DNA of 64,000 bases, taken from contig NC_051433.1 in the NCBI RefSeq assembly GCF_001649575.2, positions 12,255,908 to 12,319,907 on the forward strand, given 5' to 3'. Shown here one piece after another: positions 1 through 14,500 of this stretch; the stretch's first letter is position 1; every line of letters begins with the position of its first letter. The DNA comes from Kryptolebias marmoratus. Lineage: Eukaryota; Chordata; Actinopteri; Cyprinodontiformes; Rivulidae. The position numbers were made by a program, and so were the translations under genes. The notes beneath the pieces were generated by a model, which made no database searches, was not told where the DNA came from, and worked only from the letters and a program-made list of their open reading frames with translations.

Positions 1-2359
1 TTAAAAGCTACATTTACATTTAGACTTGCGTCATCTTTCAGTCCGCCTGCACTCTCTATACAGCATTTTAAAGCACGATTCTTCAGGAATTCTAATGCAC
101 TAACTATTTAAGTTATTCTGGTAATTAAGTAGAATATTTCTAACATGTATTAACCACATCCAGCTAGGTTCAGAAACAATTGCTGGCAATTCTGGCCTTT
201 TTCCAAATGAAAGAGGAAACCGTTAAAGCCTTTGAATTGTAGGGGAAGCTCTTCCTCATGGGACAGAATGTATTTCTGTCCCCCTTTTTCTTCACACAAG
301 GTCCTGGAGATTATTTTTGCAGACGAAGGGATGTTGTACTTATGTAGCGACCAACACCCAAGAACAGGAAGCCACAGTTTCTATGAAAGTCCACGAGATG
401 GAAGCAGATAGTGCCAAGGGAAAACAATATTTTGGCTGGAGCTCATTCTGGTGGCCAATTAGACCCTGATGCCTGTATGATTTACCACTTCCTCTACCTG
501 CTTTTATGTGTTTAGGGCTGCTGTGTGGAACACAATGACCCCTGATTAAAGATTGAGCTCAGGCTCGGAGACGGCCATGGCGCCATTCTTATCAGATGCC
601 TCCTTCTCAGAACTCAGCAAGATTGCCTAAAAATCAATGGTTTTAAATTCTCACCCATTCCCGGTGAACACATTTAAACTTTGATTGAAATATCATCAGT
701 TTTGTGAAAAGCAATTTATTATGGCATGTTATTTTGATTCTTTTTAACTTTGGAATATACTTTTGTCTAAAACGTGTAGGTGTCTGTCAGCTCAGTATAA
801 TTTGAATGGGTTTGAAAAATGAAAGTGCTAGTGTTTGACTTTGTTACCTCCGAAGGTCAAATTTGGATTAAACTAAATTGTATTTGAATTAGCTAAATAA
901 GAAGCTCAGGCATGTACAATGTAGTCACTGTTTTGAAGTCTGTAGCTCCATATTAATACCCCTTTGTCTTATGAAACACTTACCGAGACACATTGTATAT
1001 GCACAGAGAGAAATGAATTGTTTGTCTTTTCTTCCACCCTCTTGTGTAGTCTTTGGCTGGAAGTGAAGCTTGGATGTTGAATGGCCGGGTGGAGGGTGGA
1101 GTACGAGGTTGTGCCGTTAATTGCATAATGAAACGCCTGCATTTAGATAATGCCTCAGAGATAGTGTTACATAACATAAAGCCTAGACTGATTTAAATAG
1201 AATCAAAATGAACAAAGCGTTTAGATTATATTCGGAGTGTGATATGTGCCTCACTGTTTGAACTGTTCTCAAGAAGAGTTGCTCTTAAAGGCTCGAGTGC
1301 TGCTTTTTTGAGCTTAAGGATGTTTGAGGGTCTGCGTATTTGGTGAACTATGCAGGACTTGGAAGCTCTTTGTGCTAATTACCCACCAGTTTGAGGGCTA
1401 AGGAATAGAACAATGCGCCTAAATTAACAGGCCGACAAAGGAATTTTTTATTTTTTTTAATGGGCAAGTGGTACAGTGTTGTTGCTTGGCCAAGTCCTTT
1501 GACCTAAATCCAAAAGAGTATGCTTTCCACATGCTGCTGACCAACCAGACTGAAGGCAAAAGCTGCCGAAACAAGTTGGAAGCAAAGAAAGTTGTTTTGC
1601 AATGCATCAGCAGGATGTGTTGGCTCAAGGACTGTAAACTTTGACATTTCTAAACAAATATGGAAAAAGGCTTACATAAATACTTAGAGTCCAGCCACTT
1701 TGTGTCCTCATACATAGGAGGACTCAGTGCATGTTGGCAAAATTCTTACAACGCCAAAATATTGTAACAGTCTAAATATAACTCACTGTTGCCTTCCTTG
1801 GATGAAATTTTCACCTTTTTAGCTTGTTAGTTTTTCAAAATATGCTATTTTTATTGAAGACACTTCTAGATTAAATGATTCACCGTCACAGCAAATTACT
1901 TTTTTTCCCTTCAGGTTCGTACTACAGTTGAAGGCCTTTCACAGCTGTCCTCTAATGTTGTTTAATCTGGAAAGCTCTTGCAGTTGCCTTAGGCCCTAAA
2001 GGAATCAAATAAAATCAACATTAACCTCTCAGTTTGACAGACAGGCAAAGTCTCGAGATTGTTAACTTTGATCACACCTCAGACTCTTTTCGCTGCAAAG
2101 TGGCAGACCAAAAGCTGCTCATTTCAAGGTAAATGAGATTCCTGTGTCTGGCAGTGATAGCACACTCACAGGTACCTGTCAGTCAGTGTCAAGTCCTCTA
2201 AAGTATCACGGAAAGATGGACTCTACAAAAAAAAGCAGAGTAAACCATTCTTCTGAAAAGCACCTACTTTACTTATTTAAAAAATAAACAAATTTATCCT
2301 TAAGAATATATAGACATGGAGGAATTAATTTATTTCCCTGTTCAGGTTTGTGGGGTAGA

Positions 2360-2697
2360 TGTAACCTATCCCAGCTGTCACTGGGTGAAGGACGGGGTAC
2401 ACCCCAGACAAATTGCCACTCCATCACAGGGCCAGCACAGGGACACACAAGACAAACAACTGTGTGTACCCACACACTCCTAAAAAAAAAAAAATCTATT
2501 TAGAATCCTCACTTAACCTAACATTATTGTTTTTGAACCCAGGAAAAAAAGGCAAAATACTTAGAGAAAACTCCTGCAGGCATAGGGAGAACATTCAAAC
2601 TCCACACACAAAAAAAAAATCCTCAGCCAAGATTTGAACCTGAGGCTTTCTTTGTGTAAGGTGACAGTGCTAACCTCTACACTATTGTGCTCCCTAC
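2360..2697 (-). repeat. tRNA-derived SINE, minus orientation
   Basis: Read on the minus strand from 2697, it begins with a tRNA-like head: an A-box-like TAGTGTAGAGGTTAGCAC followed about 35 bases later by a B-box-like GGTTCAAATC. The body carries the fish repeat motifs seen on the + strand as CTATCCCAGCTGTCACTGGG and CACAGGGACACAC. A second, headless copy of the same family lies at 29279-29465. A-rich runs at about 2482 and 2608 look like later expansions. Not a functional tRNA gene, because the head does not fold as a full cloverleaf by eye. Confidence 0.75.
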
Positions 2698-5600
2698 AAG
2701 AAGGCATCTGTGACATTTTTCTACATATATAGTAGCAAACAACTACTTGCAAACATCGTGTCTTTATCAGAGAACAAACTCATACTTCATCTCAGGGTGT
2801 ACAGTGTTGTGCAACTTAGCTGTGTTGATGTAGAGCACTGTGACTAAAACGTGTTTGACATCTCCCATTCTTAATCTTGCCAGCTGGTCACAGACTATCA
2901 TCACCACATCACACTCTCAAGCCCCAATGGCAGCATACTCTTCCATATATCGACTGTATAGGCTCTGTTACTACCTCCCTTGGTGGCTCAGCATTGTAAC
3001 AGTGGCAGGTTGACTTCAGCCCCCTCGTGCCACATAGGTTATTCGAAAAATCACGCATAGGAACAAGACATATTAGACACAGCTTGAAAGCATTTTATGA
3101 AAGGGCTGATAAACGATTGGCTCTGTGTCTAACTATGTTGCTACGTCAGAGGATCCGCCCATTTTGCCATGGTTCTTTCACTCATTTTACTGAAGCAGGA
3201 GAAAAAGCACCTCAAGCCAGGCAAGTGTTGCATAAAAAGTGCTAATGGAAATAATAAAACAAACAAAAAAAAGGTACAGTAACAAGCCTACAGACAAAGT
3301 ATCATCTTAATATAGTGTGCATTTCTGTTATGGCTTCATCACTTTTAGGATTAAAAAACCCCAAAACATCCTACCTTTAAATCTCTTCTTGTAGCATTTG
3401 CTTCAGATCTGCTAATTGGTCAATAAAGTCTTTCATAAAAACTGCAAACAGAAGATTTTTTTTTATTCTCAGTGCTGGTTTCTAATGGCCATTTTGGCTG
3501 ATACGCTTGAGTTGAGTCACATTGAATTGTTACAGTGTCTGAAAAGCAGGCTGTTTTTCAGGAGAACAAAGCTTTTGAACAAAGTCATGTTAAACCTAAA
3601 ACACTCTTCGTCTAATGCAGTGGCAGAACGCTTGTTGGTACTGGCAGATTCGCTGTTACTGTACCAGATATCAGTTTGGCTTTCTTTGGTGGCGGATAGT
3701 CAAAAGCACAGTAAAGTCTTTGGTGGCTGGACGCTTACTGTTGACTTTGGCTGTAGTTTTATGGATGATAAATGTCTGAAGATCTTTCACACTAATGAGG
3801 CAGATTGTTAATATGCATGGAGCACCCCCACCACCATTCCTCCCCCACTTCACAGAAGCAGTCAAATGCTCCGAAATATGTCTCATAATTTAAAATGAAA
3901 ACACAGAACCGAATAACCAAATGTTTATCTAATTAGCCATCATCAAACCCTAAAGTGCAGTAAATAGCTGCTTGTTATTTTAAAAGAACAGAAAAATGAA
4001 CCTGTGCAGTATGGGTCAATAAGTAATGTGCAGCATTGGCAAAAGGAAGTTCAACTTCCAAATCGTCTCTGCAACACTTTTACTTTGATAGTTGAGATAG
4101 CAGCGGATTAGTAATGATCCATTGGATCTGATGATTTATTGGATCTTGTCTGCGTTTTATGTTACTTTGGCTTTGACATTACACTTTAGATGAAAGTACT
4201 TATCTTATCTGAACCCCCTGCCAGCTATCCCAACTAGACCTTTAATCACCTGCCACAGCTGATGTCTCTGCAGTAGCTCCGAGGAAGTTGATACTTTAGT
4301 AGCTTCACACAGAATGGTAAGAAGAAAAAGAAAAAAAAAACAGTGTGGACTTTACCTTTAAGGTTTTAATCAAAATAGATTATAAATAAGACGAGAAGTG
4401 TTGCACAGATAAAAACTGAAGCAAATTTATAGTTACATTTTCTTCTATACACTGACTGCATAGTCAAACATTAGTAAATCTAAATATTGACACTGACCTC
4501 TCGTTCGGATTTAAGTATAATTTTTAAACTGGATATAAAGCAATTTAAAGTTTCCATATGGGCTCAACAATTAACATTTTTTTGCCGTTATCAAACAACA
4601 CAATGAGTATGAAATGGTGATTAAATTGCAGCACATTTTACCACAGCACTGCATGGGAAAAGAAAAATCACCTTGGGTGTGGCTGTGCTTCGCTTTCAGA
4701 CACATTCACACATAAACTGATCACTCAGATTGAAAGTTAGTTTAGATGCACAGCTGAATGTGCTGCGACCACTTACTGTTTTAGGCAGACAAGAGGCTTT
4801 AAAGGTCCCATATGGTGAAAAGCATTTTGATGGTGTTTTATGTGTTTTATAACCTTGGAGGTGTAAAACACAAGCTGTGAAAAGCAGACATTTTCTGCTA
4901 ATGCCAGTCCTGTAGCCTGCCTTTAACTATACTACCCTCTCCAAGTTTTCCATAATAATAGGCATTTTATCCAATTCCTTTTCATAACTGTTTTATCGGT
5001 AGTTGTCATGATGAGAATTTGCACAGACCTGTCCCCTTGTTGGATTCCTCTGCTGGAGTGAACCATTCAGACAAAGTAATAGGAAATGGTGCTGCGTCTG
5101 CTTCCTCTAAAATGTCAGTTGATGGTAAAGCAAGCACATTTTTTTTTTGTTGTTGACAGCAAGAGCACACATAATAGTCACAAAAGGATATATTTTAATG
5201 GAGATGTGTGTCATAGTTATACGTAATGCCTACCGAGACGTTTATAAGGCAGTTGAGGAATGGGGTGATGGCGAAATATGGTTTACCTACCCAAGGGAAA
5301 AAAAAAAAAAAACTAAAAAGAGGGTTAAAAAATATATAATCAAGTTCCTTCTAATTTTGAATGTTTCTTCTACAACGTTTGCTTTTGAATATCTTCTTCA
5401 AACAAGCAACTGATGCCCTCGCTGTCACAGCCACCAGACTCCTGAGAGAAAAAAAACTCTAATTATACCTTCTCGCATGCTGAAGATGCTAGTCTACAAC
5501 TGCTTTAATGTGTTTGTTTTTCTGTTATGTGATTTTTTTTTTTTTTGGTGTTTACACATTAGGTTATACACAAAAGTCGAATATCAACACAAAAACTAAC

Positions 5601-7449
5601 GCATCAAGGTACCGGTACGCTAACAACTTCTTTGTCTGCAAAATAAAACTGCTGGGTTTTATTTTTCATATTTCAACTGAGTCTGGTGGCTAGTGAGAGG
5701 ACAACATAACTTGTAATGAACATTTTCTAAATACCACCGAAAATGATGCTAAAATAACTGCAGTTTTGTTTTCACGGCACATTTTGTGCTTCAGCGCAAC
5801 ACAAACTCCGGTTGCTTTTTTGTCATGCACATCAATAATTGCAAATAATTATCCAAGACCACCTGTGAATGTTGCTGACACGTGCTTGTACGTATTGCTG
5901 TTTTGTAAATAAGAAGCATTTGCAAGGGAACGTATGTCTTGTTGCTGATTAACTTCGGGAGAAAAGTAATTATTTTCGTGATAAATTAATTTATATGTTA
6001 ACTGAAGCCAGGTTTGTGCCACAATATTTTAAAATTGATATTTATTACATAAACAAATATCCCAGATCTGAAGCATTTTATTTAATTTTTTTTATTGGCA
6101 AAGAACAAGCACCGTGAACGTTTCAAAGACATTATTTATGAGGCTCGCAGACACGTCTCAGCTGCCGACCAAATATCTAGCATGCCAGGTAATTTGGAGT
6201 AGTTAGCAGGGTAGGAGTTGTTGAGTGAGATATCAAGAGGGGCTGCAGCCAATATGAGTATGGAGCCCACAAAAGGAGAGGAGGACCCCTGAAGAGGAAT
6301 ACAACAAAAGAGAATATATACAGGAGCTGGAAGGAGGTCAGCGGTGAGGAAAGTACGCTCTGCAGGGACTCAGAGAACTACTCCTAGGGTGCAATATTAT
6401 GATAGACATGAGAGAAAAAAAGGCATCAAGGAAAATTGCCAGTAGTCTTAAGAGATCCATTTGGCCAAAACAGACTGAATGACCGTTATCTGCTTTATTT
6501 AATAGCCTAATAAGTTAAATACAAGAGAGAAACTTGTCTGCTATCACTGCTATAATTGCTGGAAAAAGATCAGTCAAACAAATTGGCCAAAAATTCTTAC
6601 AGCGTGACCCCCTGGTCATTGATTATTTGCGTCGGGCGGATCCAATAATCCTCTAAAACTTTTGATCATAAGACAACAAGGCCAGGTGGTGCCAACAATT
6701 ACAGGAATCCACCAACCGTAAAAGTTGGGTACGCAGAGCTCTGATCCAGGAAAACACAACTTTCTTACTTGTTGGAATTAATTTCACTATTTTTTTTTTC
6801 TCAGAACACCAAAAGTTTTCATTAGGTTTTGTATTTCTTCTCCTTTTTTTTTTTAATTGTTGCGCTAGGGTCACTATAACACAATAAATAGACATTATTT
6901 TTGTGTGTTTGTTTACCACAGAACTGACAAGGCCAAGTAAATACCCATTTAATTTGGTGAAGTGTAACTGAGGACTCACTCATGCATCCCTGAGTGCGTA
7001 TCCCACAGTGACCCCCTCAGTTGCCTTTTTCCTCATTCTTTCAAACTGCTCCGACATGTCAAGTGCTTTTCCCTTCAGATCTCCCTCAGAGACAAGGATT
7101 CTGGGTAACACTTAGAAAATGGGTTTTAAAAAGCAAGTAAGCAAGCGGTGCTATTATTTTCTCGTTTTTTCTAATTCCACGGTTGAAATTATTCACTGTT
7201 CTTCACTGCATATTCCCCCACTCCTCTTTTGAAGCCTGCTGACGCCCACCGAGGGCATTATGGTTTTACCTTCATGGTTCACTGATAATTGAGTCGTCTT
7301 GTGCAGTTTGGCCAGTAAAGAAATCTGACAAGAAACTCCTTTGAAAGTACAGTTCCTTATGAATACCAAATTCGGCATACTCGAGATAGAAATGTAATTG
7401 TTGCGGCTGATGATTCATTCTAATAAACACTCCTTCGGTTACCCTAAGA

Positions 7450-7640
7450 CAGTGGTGGCCAACCCTGCTCCTTGAGGGCCACTATCCTGCATGTTTTAGT
7501 TGTTTCCCTGCTCTTCAGCAGGTCTTCAGTATCTGCAGAAGCCTGGTAATCACTCATTCATTCAAAAATCAGGGGTGTCAAAGCACTAAAACGACTAAAA
7601 CATGCAGGATAGTGGCCCTCGAGGACAAGGATTGGGCACC
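7450..7640. mobile_element. MITE-like element with ~50-bp terminal inverted repeats
   Basis: The left arm, about 7450-7503, starts CAGTGGTGGCCAACCCTG and includes GGGCCACTATCCTGCATG. The right arm, about 7590-7640, carries the reverse complement of most of this (CATGCAGGATAGTGGCCC). The two arms match at roughly 85% by eye around a core of about 90 bases with no coding capacity. The CAG-start terminus resembles non-autonomous hAT elements. I could not find a convincing 8-base target duplication, so the superfamily is tentative. Confidence 0.65.
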
Positions 7641-8483
7641 AGAGCTGTGATAGACATCTGTGAACACGTCGAAACGTTCAAAACTACTTTTATTCAATAT
7701 TTTACTTGTTTAAAAGCTCAGAAATATCAGGGTAAATTGGTTCCTTCCTTGGTTGAGCTGCTATTTAGTTCCTTAATTCACCCTGGTGTAACACTTTGCA
7801 GTTTTGGCAGCATGACCCCATTTATACTTGGGAACAGTCAGTCACCAAGCTGCCCCAGTTTTGCCAGGATGAGTTTCCTCGCTTTGATTGTAGTGCAGTC
7901 TGATTCATTTTTTAATATATTTAAACTAACGTAATGATCATAAGGGGTATATTTCCTTCTCTTCCTTTGCTTTTTTTTAAGAGTCTTCCTGTGTGGGATT
8001 CTAGATGACTAAAATGACTCCAAGATTCTATATTACACTAGAAATAAATGAGACAAACTTCAGCCCCATTGTCATTATTACTGAAAGGAGAGCTAATGGA
8101 ATTGTCGACTGTCCCTGGTTGCTTTTACGCAGCGTAGTAGGACTCTGTGTCTCTGCTGCTAAACGCTCAGTCAGCATTCCTCAGTAAACTGAATCTGCTT
8201 TCTTCTTTCCTCAGATGATTTTGCTTTGCTCTGAGCTCTCTTCCTTTCCTCTGTCACATCTCAGCCATTAGGTCACAGAGCTGCCAGGAAGCATGTAAAA
8301 AGATCTGCATGATGCAGAGACAGAGGAAAAGGGGGGATAGAGTCTGTCTGCTTGTTTTGTGCAAAGATCCTCTTGCATTCAGTTTACTAAGACAGAAATG
8401 TAACATCCTTGTATCTTAGGCTGGTTATGATTTAACGGTTGATTATCATTTTATTAAATCCAGGAAATTCTATATCTTTAAAA

Positions 8484-8486
<3 letters not shown>

Positions 8487-8527
<41 letters not shown>
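8487..8527. repeat. (AT)n microsatellite
   Basis: About 20 uninterrupted AT units inside the upstream intron. Confidence 0.98.
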
Positions 8528-8530
<3 letters not shown>

Positions 8531-11500
8531 ACAATACTAAAATCTCAAACTCAAAACAAACATGAAAGATAGTGCTTGATACTCAATGTTATTTTTGATA
8601 CCAAAAAAAGAAAAAGGCTTAATAAAGAGGCATAAACATTTTAAATGACCTTCCCCCACTGATATCTCTATTGTCATTTTGATTTTATCACTGATGATAG
8701 TTGTAAAATGTGAAAGTTGTAATTTCCGAATAAACAAAACCAACTAAACTTTTTTTTTTTTGTTTTGTTTCTTTTCTTGGACATAGGCCAAATTAATATT
8801 AATCTTGATCTTGTGATTCAATGTTGAATTGATTCTGGAAGTCAGTGGCCATTGTGTGAAGTTCTTCTTTACTGGAATTGTGTGTAAAGATTTTGTGAAG
8901 TATTGTCCTACAATAACTAATCTTCATGCACCAAACAAGAGGCCAAAATACACTTTGTGGATTGACATTTTTAAAGCAAAAACAACTGGTTTAGCTGGAT
9001 ATTGAAGTTTTGGTTTTTTTCTAGCAACAACACGAAGTTTAAACCAGAAGTACATTTTAGCCTTCCTAACCCTGTCAGCATTGTACCATTTGGTTAAAGT
9101 TCAAAGGCCAGTTTATTAATCATATTGCAAGATTTATCTATTTTTGAACATGTGACTGTTTATGCTTTTTGCTAAGCTTTGTTTTTATAATCTGAGCATT
9201 TATTTTTCTTTTTAAGCACGCGTTGTTGCGTGCTACACTCTTTTGTACCTGCGTGTAGTTGATTTGAGGACTAGCATGTAATCCAAACTCTCTTCTCTTT
9301 TAATCCACCGTTATTGCACGCACAGGTCTTTTATTTCATGGGATGGAACAAATGAAAAAAAAAAAATCTCCTTAGCTTGTAAGGAATGATTACCAAATAA
9401 GCCCTCTGCTATGGTCTGTCTTAACATTGTACAAGGCTTGAGCTCATCACTTGTCTAACTTGGACAATTGATACTCCCCAGTGTTGCACTGTGCCTGTTC
9501 CCACCATCTGGAGTGCTATCAGCATATTGAAACTGACAGCAGGATTGTTCTTCAAAATGTTATCCTATGCTCCTATTCACTGATGTTATTCTCCAGCATC
9601 CTCATGGCTTTAATCTTCTTACCACAGCTCCATCTACACAAATTGTGTGACCCTTCTTTGCGGTGACACTCTTCTATCTGCTGGCCATGTTTTGCTGTGA
9701 GTGCTACTCATACATATGGACTGATCAGTGTGGATTTTTGCAAGTGCTACTGTGCCAATTCTGGGAGGTCTGCCAGCCGGCATACAGCATGCATGCCTTC
9801 ACCGCAAGGGACAAAACGGAAATGACAAGGCAATTGCCATTCTGTCAGCATTGCCATGGAAGCGCAGGCATGGCTGTTTATCCCAAGGTTAATGGGATGA
9901 CGTCTGGAACTAAAAGTGCCAGATTGAAAGAAACATGTGCCTGTTTTATTTAAAACTCGTCGATTGCAGACAGTGGTGTCACATCACTCAGAGGAAAGCC
10001 TCAAGCAGCTCGGAATAACAAAATTAACATATAACTTTACAAACATCATACATCCTGCCTCTTGTATATATTAGGGTTTGATGAATACTTGATTGAATTT
10101 CTTTTAAGTCCTGATGTCGATGTGATGCTCAGCAATTCATAAATTGTGACTTGACGTATAATATATGAATGCATGTTATGAAAAAAAGCAGGATGTTTCT
10201 CCAGGTAATGAGATTTTTCTTGATGTAGATTCAAGTAGAGATTTAAAATTTCAACCTACACGAATCCGTATTGTTGTAATTCAATGTTATTATATTTTGT
10301 AGTGATTGCCATATGACTCTTTGCTTTGCTGTTGTTTTTGCTGAATTGCTTTGAGATGACACAATTTCTATGGTATTACAATTCATTTATGTGAGCAACT
10401 TTTGTCTGCAACGTGCATTTACAGATCCAGTGTTGTGGGGTTCTGTCAGGGACATACGGCCGCACAGATGAGCTGCTTGTAACTCATTTTTTTTTGCACT
10501 TCGAGGCGATTGCTTTCTATTGCAAACAGCTGAGCAGTTGGATCAGACTTCAGGAATTTTCCTCCTACTTTTTTATGCGTTTTCAAATGTGTATCATTCT
10601 CAAGCAAATGAAATGCATTCGACAATAAATCTCGGTTACAAAAGCTTCAGCCTAAACCACAGAGAGACACAGCAACCCAGATGATCATGCTGCATCCTTT
10701 TATCTCCTGATTAAAACAGTTTTCAAACTTAGATGCCGGCACTAACTTTTTAAAAGCAAGCTGTACCATATGTTTATATTTGCGAGCTTTTCTGTACGAT
10801 TTCTGTCTTTCACCACTTCTCGGTCCTTCACTAAACAACTACAGTTGTAGAATTGGAACATTTTTTTCTTTCTTTTTAACAATATTTTAATCTCACGATG
10901 ACAAATACAAAAGTGTACTGATCCAGTTGCCTACCATTTGACTAATATTTTGTTTCATGCACCCTTTTAAATCCCTGAACAAACTTCAAACACGAGTGGT
11001 AATTCAAAAATGTTGTATAAGAATGCGCTAGCACTATGGGTAATGGTGACTAATAACATTTTTTATCATGAAGGATTCTTGAAAGAAAAAAAAATCATTG
11101 GACTGTAACTCAAAATTTTTATTCAGTTAAATACTAGAGTTGTTAAAATCAGCACAGAAACAGTAATTTGAGAATGATGCCTCAGTAGTACCAGCCTGTT
11201 AGAGTACTCCTGGTTAAATTGTGCTTTTTATTTCAACTTCATGATGTTTTTTTGTTTTTTTTTACTGTGCTTAGTAATCATGCAAAAAAAGAGCTGTTTA
11301 CATGCTGACTGTGGCTTCTAAAGCTCAACCAAGGCTGAGAATATGACACCAAAGTCCAGGCGAGTAGAAGACAAGCTGTCACCGAGGCACGGGGAGAGAA
11401 AAAGAAAGGAAAAGGAGGAAGTGTATATGTATTTTTTTATTTCTTTTTATTGATCGCCATCAGAAATGTGAGGTCCTTTGGCAAATAGAATGGAAGATCA

Positions 11501-14500
11501 TGGAGTGCTGACAAGAAAAAAAGCTGGGTTATTAGGAATGCGGTGTTTTATCAAGACATGCCTGCAGGAGCAGAACGCCCCCCCAAACTGTATGGGCTGA
11601 CAGTATCTGCATACAGAGAATAGACAAAGCAGGAAAAAAACAGATTTTATGTTTCAAGAAATGTCTATATGGGTGTCCATTTTAGTCTCGACACTGAACT
11701 GTTTTTGAGTTTCATACAGGGAACCAACAAACTCTTAATCACATTTATCTCTGTCAAACTTTTGAAAAGTTTGTCCACCTCTTTTTTTTTTCATTAATAG
11801 TAATTACCTTTCCTTAATAACGTACACTCCATCAACGTAATTTCATTCTGGGAATCTATAAAGTGTTATTCAATGCAATAACCTCCATAGCATAAAAAGT
11901 TTTCCACCACAGTAAATGGAAAGCCTGCTGTATGAGCTCCTCTACCAGAGCCATAAGTGAGACTGATGCCATATGTAATGTTTCAAATAACATTTTGGAA
12001 TAAGTAATTAGTTTAAATGTCTTCACCTCAGCCTTGTAGAGAGTCACAGTTGCAGTGGGAAAGACTTAACCACTAGAATTATAGCCTGATTCTGATGAAT
12101 GGCAATGAGACAGATTAATCGACTGCTGTGCAACCCTCACTTATCTGATTTTAGGGCTGCTCCTCCCTCTCTGTTCTTAAAAGGCAGAAATATCCCTCGA
12201 GCGGTAAATGAAATGTAATTTGTGTTTGAATGGAAAATTAGGAAGATTACTTTTTTTTTTTTTCCCACACTTTGTTACACTTTGAACTGGATGGGGCAAT
12301 CCTCTGCCATGGCCAGTTCTCTGTATAGCAGTGTGAAACAATGTGCTTCGGATTGGCACAAAACTTTAATGGGTTCCTCCTTTCTTTTGTTCCGCTTTTC
12401 AGCCAGGTTTCATGAAATTCATCTCGGTAGTTGTTTTTTTTTTAACAAACTGCAGTGATCAATACCTTTGCCAAGACGGAGTGACCTTGGCAAACGCATA
12501 AGAAGCATTACGGGCCCAACATACTTTGTCTATGTCTACAAAATGACTTTTTTAAATGATTAAATTAATTTTAACAACTTATTTTATGTATATATTTATA
12601 TTTACAGATGCTAACCACAAATAAGTATTTGCTGTAATGTAATTAGTGTATATAGTTCTGGGAAAGCCATGCCTCTGACGTGGTTATTGTAGTTTTACTT
12701 CAATTTAAGAGGAGAAGGCTAAAAAGAAATAAAATTTGGGACTGAAACATCCCACTGAAGAAAGAGAATATTGAGGTTTTTTTATTAATATTGATAGCTG
12801 CATGCACCACACTTTGTCAGATAGAGAAACGCTGTTCGAAGCAGCAGGAGGGATCCTACATCACACTGCTAACAGAATATACATTTTCTTCAAAAACACA
12901 AAGAGACACACAAGTAAGTCATAACTACCTGAGCAGCTCCAATGTGTTTTACTTTCTCTTTAATACTGACCTGAAATATTTAACAGTATCACCAGCTCTG
13001 TAAAACGGCATGCTTTGCTGTAGAAGTATCTGTAGTAATGTGTTCCTTTATATAATCTGAACATCAACTTGATAAATACTGACATAAAATTTAAGATTAG
13101 ATTTACTTTGGGTCTGAGCTCCATAGAATATTTGAGTTAGTGTACCAATGTATTTTCAATAAGAGAATATTGATTTTTTTTTTTGGTCTGCCTGTGTGAC
13201 TAAAGATACAGACTAGATAGATGTTTTACCATTAAGACCTAAGGCCACTAAATGTGGGCCAGAGTTTGGCATTATCTAATTTTTTTACCTTTTTAAAGCT
13301 TACATTTTTATACTTTATTATCCTAAAGATGCAACATTTTTATAGCTGTTACATTGAGATGGGGGGTAAATGGGTATTTTTAGATGGATCACAAACATGG
13401 AAGATTCTGAATTGATCTTCAAATGTCGATTTATTCTGTTCAAGTTAATCAACTTGATGTTGAGGAACACAAAAGTGGAGCTCAAAAGTTTGGAAGGGTC
13501 GAACCTGGATAGTCAGCACAAGATGGCTGAGTAAGACATACGGCCGGAAGAGCATTACTGGAAGGTTATAAATACTTTGCTTTAAAACTACCAGGTAGTC
13601 GCACGGGGAGGAAGTAGGCGGGGGGCGTCAAGGTAATCGAAATGCATCAATAATTGTTTTATCACTGCATCGCAGCCCTCTGAATTGTAATCGAATTGTT
13701 AGATGCCTAAAGAGTCCGAACCCTACTGTTCTACCAAGAAGCTGTGAGATTTTATCAAGTAAAAAAACAAATTACTGTTGGAATAAACAAGTTCATAATG
13801 TGGCAGAATCATGATGTCACAGTTAATGATTCCTTGCTTGAAATCCCAGAATAATGACTTCGGCAGGTCTGAGCAGCGGACGCTTGTAAAACGTTCTGCA
13901 TTGCTGAGCAACAGATCTGAAGCTGTAGCATTCTTACACAAAGAGAAAACGGCGTTAGATCCTAACCAGAGGAGGATTGGGGTTACAGGCTGTTTTATTC
14001 TTATTGTATAGGGATTCCTCAAAGTGAACTTTTTTTTGGAAGAGTTTAGTTTGTGTAGTTTCCTTCCCCTCTTCAGCTTCTGCTCTGATGGCTGCTGCTC
14101 CATATCATGAAAGGCTGTTATGGGAACAAAAATGAATCTTGATAAATAAAGGTTTTTTTTGTTGTTTTTTTTTACAGGAGCTCTCTCATTACACAAACTT
14201 TTGAGTAATTTTGTTAGGCTTCCAAATGAATAAGTCACAGATATATTTAAATCAATATTATATACATATATATTTCAAACAGGTTAAAGCAGTACAAAAT
14301 AACAAACACACAAAGTAGGAGATACACTAAAAGCTGTGAAGAAGAAAGGTAACAAAAAAAGATTGATCTGTTTTTAATATACTATTTTATCTGTTTGAAT
14401 TGAAGTAGAAAGTTGTTTAATCCTACCCCCAATTTATTATCATTCAATGTTTTCTTTCACACTCACTTAGTATTTCTCAATATTGTTTAATTAGTAGTTT

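Noticed and set aside
2620..2697. tRNA-like A and B boxes, considered as a tRNA gene
   Set aside because: They belong to a SINE head on the minus strand with diverged stems; the SINE body follows directly.
3416..3811. 131-codon + frame in the upstream intron, considered as a missing ptprg exon
   Set aside because: No similarity to the N-terminal ptprg residues and no suitable acceptor and donor.
9215..9236. Small hairpin AGCACGC/GCGTGCT
   Set aside because: Only 7 base pairs; no context to support a function.
13620..13730. Segment with repeated ATCG/CATCG motifs resembling a fish dispersed repeat
   Set aside because: Too short and diverged to assign to a family by eye.
13723..14238. 171-codon minus-strand open frame
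   Set aside because: No recognisable motif, AT-driven Lys/Asn/Phe composition, no splice or promoter context.
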